This document shows, piece by piece, positions 1 through 9,406 of a stretch of 64,000 nt of DNA (the stretch's first letter is position 1; every line of letters starts with the position of its first letter). The notes beneath the pieces were generated by a model that saw only the letters and a program-made list of their open reading frames with translations, was not told the origin of the DNA and did not search any database. This DNA is from Pseudomonas sp. Marseille-Q3773 (GTDB lineage Bacteria > Pseudomonadota > Gammaproteobacteria > Pseudomonadales > Pseudomonadaceae). A program made the position numbers and the translations under genes. The stretch lies in contig NZ_OU745390.1 in assembly GCF_916618955.1 (NCBI RefSeq), forward strand, positions 3,162,001-3,226,000, given 5' to 3'.

Positions 1-666
1 CTGCGCCACGCCTGTGCCGAACTGGCCAGCCTGCAGCAGCGGGGCGGCAGCAACCTCAGGGTCACGGTCAATTGTTCGGCCGTCACGCTCAGTCATGACG
101 AGCTGCCCAACGAGGTGGAAAAGGCCTTGCTCCAGGCCGGGCTCGCACCTTGCCAACTGGAACTGGAGGTGACCGAAAACGCCCTGATGGGCGATATCCA
201 GCGCACGGTCAGCCTGCTCAAGCGGGTGCGCGACCTGGGCGTGGCCCTGTCGATCGACGACTTCGGCACCGGTTACTCCTCGCTGGCCTACCTCAAGCGT
301 CTGCCGCTCGACGTGCTGAAGATCGATCGCAGCTTCCTGCAGGATGTGCCGGGTAGCCAGAAGGACTGCGAGATCGTTCAAGCGATCATCGTCATGGCGC
401 ATACCTTGCACTTGCAGGTAGTCAGCGAAGGCGTGGAGACTGGCGAACAGGCCAGGTTTCTCGAAACCCACGGCTGCGACTACCTGCAGGGTTACCTGCT
501 GGGTCGCCCTGCGCCGCTGGCCGAATTGCAGTTGCTGCAGCGGCTGCCGCAGCAGAGCAATGTGCTCAACCCTTGCTGCGGTACAGTTCCACCAGAGTCG
601 CCGGGTCTTTTTGCAGGTACCCCTGGCTTGCGTGCAAGCGCATCAATTGCGCAGCGAGGCCGCTGA
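1..666 (+). CDS. EAL-domain c-di-GMP phosphodiesterase, C-terminal part
   Basis: The frame is open from the window edge, so the N-terminus (probably sensor and/or GGDEF domains) lies outside. The visible part is most of an EAL domain, which hydrolyses cyclic di-GMP to pGpG. Seen: the metal-binding ExTE segment (ELEVTENALMG), DDFGTGYSSL, the KIDRSF strand, EGVET and the closing QGYLLGRP, so the catalytic signature looks intact. The EAL fold should end near position 540; about 40 further codons run on antisense to the next gene, giving an unusual roughly 100-bp convergent overlap. Family assignment is firm; the target process (biofilm, motility) cannot be told from here. Confidence 0.9.
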   Translation: MRHACAELASLQQRGGSNLRVTVNCSAVTLSHDELPNEVEKALLQAGLAPCQLELEVTENALMGDIQRTVSLLKRVRDLGVALSIDDFGTGYSSLAYLKRLPLDVLKIDRSFLQDVPGSQKDCEIVQAIIVMAHTLHLQVVSEGVETGEQARFLETHGCDYLQGYLLGRPAPLAELQLLQRLPQQSNVLNPCCGTVPPESPGLFAGTPGLRASASIAQRGR

Positions 667-1453
667 GCGGCGTCGCCGAACCTTGCTCACGGGAAAACCT
701 GACCGCGCCATCGAGATCCTTGAGCAGCGTACGCACATGCCATTTGATCGGCTCGAAGCGGCTTGCTGCCATTTGTGGCGCGAGGATCTGCAGCGGCTTG
801 GAATCGGCAAAGCCGCCCGCCAGTGCCTCGGCGATCAGTGTCGCATCCACCCCCGACTGTTCCGCCAGTGCCACCACCTCGGCGATGACCAAGGCATTGC
901 AGGCCACGATCATCTGGTTGCAGGCCTTGGTTACCTGGCCTGCCCCCACCGCGCCCATGTGCGTCACACGCTGGCCCAGTACCTCCAGCACCGGGCGCGC
1001 GCGCTCCAGGTCCGCCGCCGCGCCACCGACCATGATCGCCAAGGTGCCGGCTTCGGCACCCGGTGTGCCGCCAGATACTGGCGCATCCAGCCACGCCATG
1101 CCGCACAGCGCCGCCAACTCGGCAGCCATCTCCCGCGTCGCGGTGGGTTCCAGGCTGGAGAAATCGACCAGCAACTGGCCGCTGCGCCCACCCTGGGCAA
1201 TGCCTTGTTCGCCGAACACTACCTCGCGCACGACAGCGGTGTCGGCCAGGCACAGCAACACCATATCGCTGTTGCGGCACAGTTCGGCAGGGCTGCTGGC
1301 CAGGCGCGCGCCGGCGGCGACCAGGGCGACGCACTTGTCCGGGCTGCGGTTCCACACCGTCAGCGGGTAGCCTGCGGCGAGCAGGCGCCGGCACATCGGC
1401 AGGCCCATCAGGCCGATCCCGGCGAACCCAAGCGAAGGTAGTTCAGTGCTCAT
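566..1453 (-). CDS. NAD(P)-dependent beta-hydroxyacid dehydrogenase (3-hydroxyisobutyrate dehydrogenase family)
   Basis: A 295-residue protein of the 6-phosphogluconate / 3-hydroxyisobutyrate dehydrogenase superfamily, which oxidises beta-hydroxyacids or reduces semialdehydes such as tartronate semialdehyde. The Rossmann signature GFAGIGLMGLPMCRRL is at the N-terminus, the substrate-binding DAPVSGGTPGAEAGTL around residue 120, and the catalytic-lysine region GAGQVTKACNQM around 165-180. The ATG at 1453 is preferred over a TTG one codon upstream because AGGAG lies 6 nt before it. Substrate cannot be decided (GarR-, GlxR- or MmsB-like). It runs convergently into the EAL gene. Confidence 0.88.
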   Translation of the reverse strand: MSTELPSLGFAGIGLMGLPMCRRLLAAGYPLTVWNRSPDKCVALVAAGARLASSPAELCRNSDMVLLCLADTAVVREVVFGEQGIAQGGRSGQLLVDFSSLEPTATREMAAELAALCGMAWLDAPVSGGTPGAEAGTLAIMVGGAAADLERARPVLEVLGQRVTHMGAVGAGQVTKACNQMIVACNALVIAEVVALAEQSGVDATLIAEALAGGFADSKPLQILAPQMAASRFEPIKWHVRTLLKDLDGAVRFSREQGSATPLSGLAAQLMRLHASQGYLQKDPATLVELYRSKG

Positions 1454-1639
1454 CAATCACTCCTGGCTAGTTCGAACATCATCCAGGCTGCACGGTGGCG
1501 CTTCGCCTGGCAGACCGGTGGGCATTACGCATCCCGTAAACTGTTACCGCCACGCCGAATTGTTACTTACCTCTACCCGCCCTGAGCGCCCTCGAGCACC
1601 ATAACGGAGCTGCTGCGCATTTTCGCGCACCAAAAACGA

Positions 1640-1951
1640 TCATGCGTCGGCCCGACGCTTCACCTGGATCACGATGAACGGTGAAACCACCACCGCCCAG
1701 ATCTCTGGGTCGCGGCTTTGCAGGTCCTGAGCCTGTTCGGCAGTCACCGGGCCGACAGTGCCATCACTACGCCACTTGGCGAAGATCTCGCTGCGATTCT
1801 CGGCCATCGCTTCGGCAACAGCGATCAGGTCCAGGCCTGGGTCGACCCAAATCAGGTCACCCTTGGCCCAGAAACGCTCCAGTGCTTTCCACTCGATGAT
1901 TGCCGTCTCGCCAAGCAGTTTGGCATAGAGGGTGCTTGTCTGATCAGTCAT
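1640..1951 (-). CDS. DUF2288 family protein
   Basis: A 103-residue acidic protein starting MTDQTSTLYAKLLGETAII, typical in length and sequence for the DUF2288 family of gamma-proteobacteria, which has no assigned function. No signal peptide or membrane segment; conserved-looking Trp-rich core (IEWKALERFWAKGDLIWV) and a hydrophobic C-terminal strand (IWAVVVSPFIVIQVKRR). The frame stays open upstream to 2110, but the upstream part is AT-rich and not family-like, so the internal ATG is chosen. It stands alone. Confidence 0.75.
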   Translation of the reverse strand: MTDQTSTLYAKLLGETAIIEWKALERFWAKGDLIWVDPGLDLIAVAEAMAENRSEIFAKWRSDGTVGPVTAEQAQDLQSRDPEIWAVVVSPFIVIQVKRRADA

Positions 1952-2309
1952 GGGCGGTTTCCGCAAAAGTCGGTCGATAAAAAGGCCGGCATTTTTGCAG
2001 AAAAACCCGGTTTCAAATATGTAATTTGGTCGATTGACCCCGAATTTGTGGGGCGGGGTCGTAGATGCAGGCAGATTGATGGCGCCATTTTGTATCTTTA
2101 TGTCGATCAAGCGACAACCCAGGAAACAGGCACTTTTCGAACGCTTTTCAAGCGCTTGGACAGCGCTCTACACTGTACCGGTACAGTTCCGGGACATGTT
2201 CCGGGGGAAGGTGGGCTTGCGCGTTGGCATGGCCACGCCGCAAATCCCGCCCGGTCTGTAGCCCTGGCCGCCAGGACTATAAGAATTACAACAGAATGAG
2301 TGGAGCACT
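1952..2309. promoter_or_regulatory. Intergenic region upstream of braC, with two palindromes
   Basis: The region separates the leftward DUF2288 gene from the rightward braC gene. It holds a perfect 16-bp palindrome ACTGTACCGGTACAGT (2172-2187) followed at once by a near-perfect one, CCGGGACATGTTCCGG (2189-2204), about 105-140 bp before the braC start. Such sites are typical of dimeric repressor or activator binding. I do not recognise the cognate regulator; involvement in bra control is inference from position. Confidence 0.5.
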
Positions 2310-3425
2310 ATGATCAAGATTTCCAAGCTGTTCGCCGCAATGGTTCTGGCCGGGGTAGCCAGCCATTCGTTTGCCGCCGATACCATCAAGATCGGGATTG
2401 CGGGCCCCAAGACCGGCCCTGTGACCCAGTACGGCGACATGCAGTTCATCGGCGCCAAGCAAGCCATCAAGGATATCAACGCCAAGGGCGGCGTCGATGG
2501 CAAGATGCTCGAAGCCAAGGAATACGACGACGCCTGCGACCCTAAACAGGCCGTGGCAGTCGCCAACAAAGTGGTCAACGACGGCGTCAAGTTCGTCATC
2601 GGCCACCTGTGCTCCAGCTCCACCCAACCAGCCTCCGACATCTACGAAGACGAAGGCGTGATCATGATCACCCCGGCCGCCACCTCGCCGGAAATCACCG
2701 CCCGTGGCTACAAGCTGATCTTCCGCACCATCGGCCTGGACAGCGCCCAGGGCCCGGCCGCCGGCAACTACATCGCCGACCACGTCAAGCCGAAGGTCGT
2801 TGCCGTCCTGCACGACAAGCAGCAGTACGGTGAAGGCATCGCCACTGCGGTCAAGCAGACCCTCGAGAAGAAAGGCACCAAGGTTGCCGTGTTCGAAGGC
2901 CTGAACGCCGGTGACAAGGACTTCTCCTCGATCATCCAGAAGCTCAAGCAGAACAACGTCGACTTCGTCTACTACGGCGGCTACCACCCAGAGCTGGGGC
3001 TGATCCTGCGCCAGGCTCAGGAAAAAGGCCTGAAAGCCAAGTTCATGGGCCCGGAAGGCGTGGGTAACGACTCTATCTCGCAGATCGCCCAGAACGCCTC
3101 CGAAGGCCTGCTGGTGACCCTGCCGAAGTCGTTCGACGCCGACCCTGAGAACAAGGCCATCGTCGATGCCATCAAGGCTGACGGCAAGGACCCGAGCGGC
3201 CCGTTCGTGTTCCCGGCCTACTCGGCTGTCGAGCTGATCGCCCAAGGTATCAAGGCAGCCAAGTCCGAAGACACCGACAAGGTGGCCGAAGCCATCCACG
3301 CCGGCTCCTTCAAGACCCCGACCGGCACCCTGTCCTACGACGAGAAAGGCGACCTGAAAGACTTCAAGTTCGTGGTCTACGAATGGCACTTCGGCAAGCC
3401 GAAGACCGAAGTCTCCCCTCAGTAA
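2310..3425 (+). CDS. braC: Branched-chain amino acid ABC transporter, periplasmic binding protein
   Basis: A 371-residue periplasmic substrate-binding protein for Leu/Ile/Val (BraC/LivK type), delivering ligand to the BraDE permease. A Sec signal peptide (MIKISKLFAAMVLAGVASHS, cleavage near Ala22) precedes the mature start ADTIKIGIAGP. Two Cys (about residues 76 and 101) match the conserved disulfide of the LivK family. TGGAG lies 5 nt before the ATG. The gene is first in the bra locus and is followed by a strong hairpin before braD, consistent with higher expression of the binding protein than of the membrane parts. Confidence 0.95.
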   Translation: MIKISKLFAAMVLAGVASHSFAADTIKIGIAGPKTGPVTQYGDMQFIGAKQAIKDINAKGGVDGKMLEAKEYDDACDPKQAVAVANKVVNDGVKFVIGHLCSSSTQPASDIYEDEGVIMITPAATSPEITARGYKLIFRTIGLDSAQGPAAGNYIADHVKPKVVAVLHDKQQYGEGIATAVKQTLEKKGTKVAVFEGLNAGDKDFSSIIQKLKQNNVDFVYYGGYHPELGLILRQAQEKGLKAKFMGPEGVGNDSISQIAQNASEGLLVTLPKSFDADPENKAIVDAIKADGKDPSGPFVFPAYSAVELIAQGIKAAKSEDTDKVAEAIHAGSFKTPTGTLSYDEKGDLKDFKFVVYEWHFGKPKTEVSPQ

Positions 3426-3451
3426 CTGCGTGACTAATAGCTGACCGTAGA

Positions 3452-3483
3452 AGCCCACTGTGCGAGCAGTGGGCTTTGTTTTA
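3452..3483 (+). terminator. braC-braD intercistronic hairpin
   Basis: A 9-bp perfect stem (AGCCCACTG / CAGTGGGCT) with a 6-nt loop followed by TTGTTTT. It looks like a Rho-independent terminator or attenuator that lets only part of braC transcription continue into braDEFG, or protects the braC mRNA 3' end. Confidence 0.75.
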
Positions 3484-3611
3484 CGAGGTTCATGGGCCTG
3501 ATCCCCGCGATCCGGGGGCGGGTTCACCTGAAAATCTTAAAACCGTCACCCGCGGTTTCCTGGCGGTACCCCTGCCAGCGAAATGCAAATCAGGTTTTTA
3601 GGAGCGCTGTA

Positions 3612-4531
<920 letters not shown>

Positions 4532-4535
<4 letters not shown>

Positions 4536-5788
4536 ACAGAAATCTCAAACAGGCGTTCTTCAGCGCCTTGCTGGTCTGGGCCGTGGCCTTCCCGGTGCTG
4601 GGCCTGAAACTGAGCATCGACGGCATCAGCCTGGCGGTGCACAGCCAAGGTTCGTTCACCATCAGTATCATCGCCGTGTGTTCGGTGTTGATGTTCCTGC
4701 GCGTGCTGTTCGACAGGCAGTGGAGCGCGGTGATGGGCCGCCGTTCGGATCGCAAGCTGATCCCGCCGGCCGTCAGCAACTACCTGACCCTGCCGAAGAC
4801 CCAGCGCTACGTCATCCTGGGCCTGATCGTCGCAGCGCTGGTGTGGCCGTTCTTCGGTTCGCGCGGTGCGGTCGACATTGCCACGCTGATCCTGATCTAC
4901 GTGTTGCTGGGCCTGGGCCTGAACATCGTGGTCGGCCTGGCGGGCCTGCTCGACCTCGGCTACGTCGGCTTCTATGCAGTCGGCGCCTACAGCTACGCGA
5001 TGCTCTCGCACTACCTGGGCTGGAGCTTCTGGGTGTGCCTGCCGATCGCCGGCCTGATGGCCGCTACCTTCGGCTTCCTGCTCGGCTTCCCGGTGCTGCG
5101 CCTGCGCGGTGACTACCTGGCGATCGTGACCCTCGGTTTCGGCGAGATCATCCGCCTGTTCCTGCGTAACCTCACCGACTGGACCGGCGGCCCCAACGGC
5201 ATCAGCAACATCCCCAAGCCGGAGTTCTTCGGCCTGACCTTCGAACGCCGTGCCGCCGAGGGCATGCAGACCTTCCATGAGTTCTTCGGGCTGGAATACA
5301 ACTCGATCAACAAGGTCATCTTCCTCTACCTGGTGGCCCTGCTGCTGGCCCTGCTGGCACTGTTCGTGATCAACCGCCTGCTGCGCATGCCGATCGGCCG
5401 CGCCTGGGAAGCCCTGCGCGAAGACGAGATCGCCTGCCGTGCGTTGGGCCTGAACCCGACCGTGATCAAGCTTTCGGCGTTCACCCTGGGTGCCTGCTTC
5501 GCCGGTTTCGCCGGCAGCTTCTTCGCCGCGCGCCAAGGCCTGGTGACGCCGGAGTCATTCACCTTCATCGAGTCGGCGATCATCCTCGCCATCGTCGTGC
5601 TCGGCGGCATGGGTTCACAGCTGGGCGTGATTCTCGCGGCCATCGTGATGATCCTGCTGCCAGAGCTGATGCGTGAGTTCAGCGAATACCGGATGCTGAT
5701 GTTCGGTGCGCTGATGGTGTTGATGATGATCTGGCGTCCGCAAGGCTTGCTGCCTATGCAACGACCACACATGGAGCTGCATCGATGA
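4532..5788 (+). CDS. braE: Branched-chain amino acid ABC transporter permease BraE/LivM
   Basis: A 418-residue second permease. It has the extended N-terminal region (about 100 residues with two to three extra membrane segments) typical of pseudomonad and enterobacterial LivM, then the core [20 protein letters not shown] and [18 protein letters not shown], and a C-terminal [19 protein letters not shown] coupling region. Start and stop each overlap the neighbouring genes by 4 bp (ATGA), placing it firmly in the braDEFG operon. Confidence 0.95.
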
Positions 5789-6552
5789 GCCGTGAAATTC
5801 TGCAAGTCAGCGGCCTGAGCATGCGCTTCGGCGGCTTGTTGGCGGTCAACGGCGTAGGCCTGACCGTCAAGGAAAAACAGGTAGTGGCACTGATCGGCCC
5901 GAACGGCGCCGGCAAGACCACGGTGTTCAACTGCCTGACCGGCTTCTACAAGCCCAGCGGCGGCACCATCCTGCTCGATGGCCAGCCGATCCAGGGCCTT
6001 GCCGGCCACCAGATCGCCCGCAAAGGCGTGGTGCGGACCTTCCAGAACGTGCGCCTGTTCAAGGAAATGACCGCACTGGAAAACCTGCTGATCGCCCAGC
6101 ACCGCCACCTGAACACCAACTTCTTCGCCGGCCTGTTCAAAACCCCGAGCTTCCGCCGCAGCGAGAAGGAGGCCATGGAACGCGCGCAGTACTGGCTGGA
6201 AAAGGTCGCCTTGACCGAATTCGCCAACCGCACCGCCGGCACCCTCGCCTACGGCCAGCAACGCCGCCTGGAAATCGCCCGCTGCATGATGACCCAGCCG
6301 CGCATCATCATGCTCGACGAACCGGCTGCGGGCCTGAACCCGAAGGAAACCGAAGACCTCAAGGCACTGATCGCCTACCTGCGTGAGTCGCACAACGTCA
6401 CCGTGCTGCTGATCGAGCACGACATGAAGCTGGTGATGAGCATTTCCGACCATATCGTGGTGATCAACCAGGGCACCCCCCTGGCCCACGGCACGCCGGA
6501 AGAGATCCGCGACAACCCTGATGTGATCAAAGCCTACCTGGGGGAAGCGTAA
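5785..6552 (+). CDS. braF: Branched-chain amino acid ABC transporter ATPase BraF/LivG
   Basis: A 255-residue cytoplasmic ABC ATPase. Walker [10 protein letters not shown] is near residue 37, Q-loop TFQNVRLF near 88, the signature [15 protein letters not shown] near 155, Walker [14 protein letters not shown], and the H-loop [11 protein letters not shown]. The AYGQQRR variant of the LSGGQ signature and the insert before it are usual for LivG. It overlaps braE by 4 bp and abuts braG with no gap. It energises the BraDE permease as a heterodimer with BraG. Confidence 0.95.
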   Translation: MSREILQVSGLSMRFGGLLAVNGVGLTVKEKQVVALIGPNGAGKTTVFNCLTGFYKPSGGTILLDGQPIQGLAGHQIARKGVVRTFQNVRLFKEMTALENLLIAQHRHLNTNFFAGLFKTPSFRRSEKEAMERAQYWLEKVALTEFANRTAGTLAYGQQRRLEIARCMMTQPRIIMLDEPAAGLNPKETEDLKALIAYLRESHNVTVLLIEHDMKLVMSISDHIVVINQGTPLAHGTPEEIRDNPDVIKAYLGEA

Positions 6553-7254
6553 ATGCTGAAGTTCGAGAACGTTTCCACCTTCTACGGCAAGATCCAGGCG
6601 CTGCACAGCGTCAATGTGGAAATCAACCAGGGCGAGATCGTCACCCTGATCGGTGCCAACGGTGCTGGCAAGTCGACCCTGCTGATGACCCTGTGCGGCT
6701 CGCCGCAGGCGCACAGCGGCAGCATCAAGTACCTGGGCGAAGAACTGGTCGGCCAGCCATCCTCGCACATCATGCGCAAGAGCATCGCGGTAGTGCCGGA
6801 AGGCCGCCGCGTGTTCTCCCGCCTGACCGTGGAGGAAAACCTGGCGATGGGCGGCTTCTTCACTGACAAGGGCGATTACCAGGAACAGCTGGACAAGGTG
6901 CTGCAGCTGTTCCCGCGCCTGAAGGAGCGTTATATCCAGCGCGGCGGCACCATGTCCGGTGGCGAGCAGCAGATGCTCGCCATTGGCCGGGCGCTGATGA
7001 GCAAGCCCAAGCTGCTGCTGCTCGACGAGCCGTCGCTGGGCCTGGCGCCAATCATCATCCAGCAGATCTTCGACATCATCGAACAGCTGCGCCGTGATGG
7101 CGTGACCGTGTTTCTGGTGGAGCAGAACGCCAACCAGGCATTGAAGATCGCCGACCGGGCGTACGTGCTGGAAAACGGCCGGGTGGTGATGCAGGGAACT
7201 GGTGAAGCACTGCTGACCGACCCGAAGGTGCGCGACGCGTACCTGGGGGGTTGA
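6553..7254 (+). CDS. braG: Branched-chain amino acid ABC transporter ATPase BraG/LivF
   Basis: A 233-residue ABC ATPase, partner of BraF. Walker A GANGAGKST, signature MSGGEQQMLAIGRAL, Walker B LLLLDEPSLGLAP and H-loop VFLVEQNANQAL are all present; the VPEGRRVFSRLTVEENL motif is characteristic of LivF. The ATG follows the braF stop directly. The gene is last in the operon and is closed by a terminator 7 bp downstream. Confidence 0.95.
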   Translation: MLKFENVSTFYGKIQALHSVNVEINQGEIVTLIGANGAGKSTLLMTLCGSPQAHSGSIKYLGEELVGQPSSHIMRKSIAVVPEGRRVFSRLTVEENLAMGGFFTDKGDYQEQLDKVLQLFPRLKERYIQRGGTMSGGEQQMLAIGRALMSKPKLLLLDEPSLGLAPIIIQQIFDIIEQLRRDGVTVFLVEQNANQALKIADRAYVLENGRVVMQGTGEALLTDPKVRDAYLGG

Positions 7255-7260
7255 TCGGAA

Positions 7261-7285
7261 AAAGGGCCTTCGGGCCCTTTTTTCC
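7261..7285 (+). terminator. Rho-independent terminator of braDEFG
   Basis: An 8-bp stem AAAGGGCC / GGCCCTTT closed by a stable UUCG tetraloop and followed by TTT. It lies just past the braG stop codon. Confidence 0.92.
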
Positions 7286-7409
7286 GCCTGTTGGATTTGT
7301 ATCGACTGATCCGGCGACAGAGCCAGTACCGGCAACCATTAACTTGAGATCCGCCGCCAGCCTGCGTAACGTGGCCAGCTTTCACGGCAAAGATCCCGGA
7401 GCCCGCCCC

Positions 7410-8084
7410 ATGCGCCTCACCCCTACCCTGCTGTTCAGTGCCCTGCTGCCCCTGTTTGGTGGTTGCCAGCTCATGGCCGACGCTCCCAGCGACCCGAACA
7501 TCGGCACCACGCGCATGCAGGGCGAACTGCGCGCCGCTGGTGGCCAGCTGCTGTTCAAGCCGTGCAGCGAAAGCCGCACCTTCGTGATCAACGACGTCGC
7601 CGCCACCGGCATCCTGCAAGAAGCCGCCAACTTGGCCAAGGATGCCAACGACAAGCTGTTCGCCGATGTCCGTGGTCGCCTCACCGGCAGCAAGCAGGCC
7701 AGCACCGACGGCCAGCTGGAAGTACGTCAGCTGTACCGCCTGGAGCCTTCCATCCGCGCCTGTGAAGACCCTAACTTCAAACAACTGACCCTGCGCGCCA
7801 ACGGCCACGAATCGGATTGGGACATCAAGGCCAGTGGCAAGGGCATGGTGCTCAACCGCATCGGTCAGCCCCCCCTGCCCCTGCCGTTCCTGGAAGAGCA
7901 AGTGCCCGGCGGCGGCCTGACCCTGACCAGCGAAGCCAACGGCCAGCAGGTGGAGCTGTGGGCCGCACCGCAGCGCTGCGTGAACAGCGCCACCGGCGCC
8001 ATCTATCACCTGCGCACCGAACTGCGCATCGACGGCAAGACCTTGCAGGGCTGCGGTTACTATGGCGGTGCACGCGACAACTGA
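7410..8084 (+). CDS. Putative lipoprotein, COG3650-like
   Basis: A 224-residue envelope protein. The start MRLTPTLLFSALLPLFGGCQL is a lipoprotein signal with a probable lipobox ending at Cys19. The mature part is soluble, with four further Cys that could pair (PCSESRTF, IRACEDP, PQRCVN, LQGCGYYGGA). The sequence resembles COG3650-type conserved proteins of pseudomonads; the C-terminal half recalls META/MliC-like small envelope domains, but I cannot assign a function. The ATG at 7410 is chosen because the longer frame starts inside the bra terminator. Confidence 0.72.
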   Translation: MRLTPTLLFSALLPLFGGCQLMADAPSDPNIGTTRMQGELRAAGGQLLFKPCSESRTFVINDVAATGILQEAANLAKDANDKLFADVRGRLTGSKQASTDGQLEVRQLYRLEPSIRACEDPNFKQLTLRANGHESDWDIKASGKGMVLNRIGQPPLPLPFLEEQVPGGGLTLTSEANGQQVELWAAPQRCVNSATGAIYHLRTELRIDGKTLQGCGYYGGARDN

Positions 8085-8102
8085 AACGTCAGACAAACGA
8101 CG

Positions 8103-8122
8103 GCCGGGTCAAACGACCCGGC
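8103..8122. terminator. Hairpin downstream of the COG3650-like lipoprotein gene
   Basis: An 8-bp stem GCCGGGTC / GACCCGGC with an AAAC loop between two convergent genes. No U-tract follows, so it may be a weak terminator or an mRNA end-protecting hairpin. Confidence 0.5.
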
Positions 8123-8145
8123 TCGTGCCCCGTATATCCAAAGTG

Positions 8146-9045
8146 CTAATTGTCGCCAGCTACGTATTCGAATCTCACCTCCTCGGATTGCGAGTTCGGC
8201 ATCGTGATCTTGATCAGTGGCAGGCTTATTCTCGTTTTCGCCAGGAAGTTGGCCTTATCCTTCTTTGCGTCAACAAGTCCCGTGGCATTCAGGTAAAAGA
8301 ATGCCTGAATAGGCAAGACCGCACCCTGGCCAGCTGCCCATGTTTTGAGCACCAGCTCATTGTGCTGGGTGAACCGCTTGTCTGTGGGTGAACCCTGGGA
8401 TTTCGCCAATACCCCCGCATAAAAGGCCGGACCGGCCAGCTGATTCCTGTCATCACGGACATTGAACGAACACAGTTTTTGATTTTGCTGGCCTTGCGCC
8501 GTGTATAAATTTATCCACTGCTGGGCAGTTGTTATATTTTGGAGATCACAAGATTTACTGGTTGGGTTATTGTCCGAATAGGGACCACACCGCTGCCCCG
8601 AACGATCGTTGGTCCAACCGTCAATTGGAAAAATACACAGTACATCAGGGTCCATTTTGTCCGGCGGCGCGCCGAAGATCGGGTACAGTATGTAGCCATT
8701 ATTCAGGTTCGACGCCAACCTGGATGTTTTGCTGTCCTTACGGATAAAACTGAATGATTGTCCTCCGAGCCTGACTGAAGTGGGGCTTGGATCCCACGAA
8801 TCGTAATTAGGGCTATACGTGGTAATACGCAGGATGACGCCAGTACATAAGAAGGCCGGTTTTGATGGCCCACCGCAATCCGCTCTCGTATCGTTATACC
8901 GCGCCGTCAACGCGGCGGCGGTTTGTTCCCCGTTGACTGTGGTTATAGGTTGAGTGGCAGGTGGTGAAGGGGTCGACTCAGGCGCTCGACTGGTCTGGCA
9001 AGCCGACAACAATAGAGCCATTAAAAAAAATAAACATGTCCTCAT
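8146..9045 (-). CDS. Lipoprotein, halovibrin HvnA-like
   Basis: A 299-residue exported protein starting MRTCLFFLMALLLSACQT, with a lipoprotein signal and Cys16 as the acylated residue. GGAG lies 8 nt before this ATG, which fixes the start. The body (ALTARYNDTRADC, PAFLCTGVILR, SWDPSPTSVRLGG, VLCIFPIDGWT) resembles pseudomonad proteins annotated as halovibrin HvnA; Vibrio fischeri halovibrin is a secreted NAD-hydrolysing toxin. This is from memory, so function is tentative. The gene is clearly AT-richer than its neighbours with mixed codon use, which suggests transfer. It is monocistronic. Confidence 0.6.
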   Translation of the reverse strand: MRTCLFFLMALLLSACQTSRAPESTPSPPATQPITTVNGEQTAAALTARYNDTRADCGGPSKPAFLCTGVILRITTYSPNYDSWDPSPTSVRLGGQSFSFIRKDSKTSRLASNLNNGYILYPIFGAPPDKMDPDVLCIFPIDGWTNDRSGQRCGPYSDNNPTSKSCDLQNITTAQQWINLYTAQGQQNQKLCSFNVRDDRNQLAGPAFYAGVLAKSQGSPTDKRFTQHNELVLKTWAAGQGAVLPIQAFFYLNATGLVDAKKDKANFLAKTRISLPLIKITMPNSQSEEVRFEYVAGDN

Positions 9046-9406
9046 AACAACCGCTCCAATAAAAGGAATAAGGTTAAAAATCTCGAACACTTAACCCCGC
9101 ACGGGTATACAACGGGCTCCAAACTACAGCCCAAAGCGCAGCGCAACAACTGACAGTTTTATCAGTAGCGGCATAGTCGCCAACCTTATAAATTGGCACG
9201 TTTTACAATGCGCCCCTCAGGTTTGGCGTCTGGGCGGGCTCCGCTCATTTATTTTTCAATCGGGTAAATGGCTGCCGTGGGAGGCAATAACTCTGGCGCA
9301 CGACAGCAGGTATCTTTTCTTCTGCCTGTTCGGGCGCCAAACAGCTTATACTTGGTGGTTTGTGTAACGCCGCCGGCCGCCCATGGCCGGGATACTGGAC
9401 CCTGCC
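9046..9406. other. AT-rich intergenic region
   Basis: About 360 bp between divergent genes, AT-rich on the side of the halovibrin-like gene. It must hold promoters for both, but I see no convincing -35/-10 pair, operator or RNA gene. TATACT around 9347 is only a weak -10 candidate for the rightward gene. Confidence 0.4.

Noticed and set aside
2173..2186. CTGTACCGGTACAG as a LexA (SOS) box
   Set aside because: The LexA consensus is CTG-N10-CAG; here the spacing is N8, and braC is not a damage gene.
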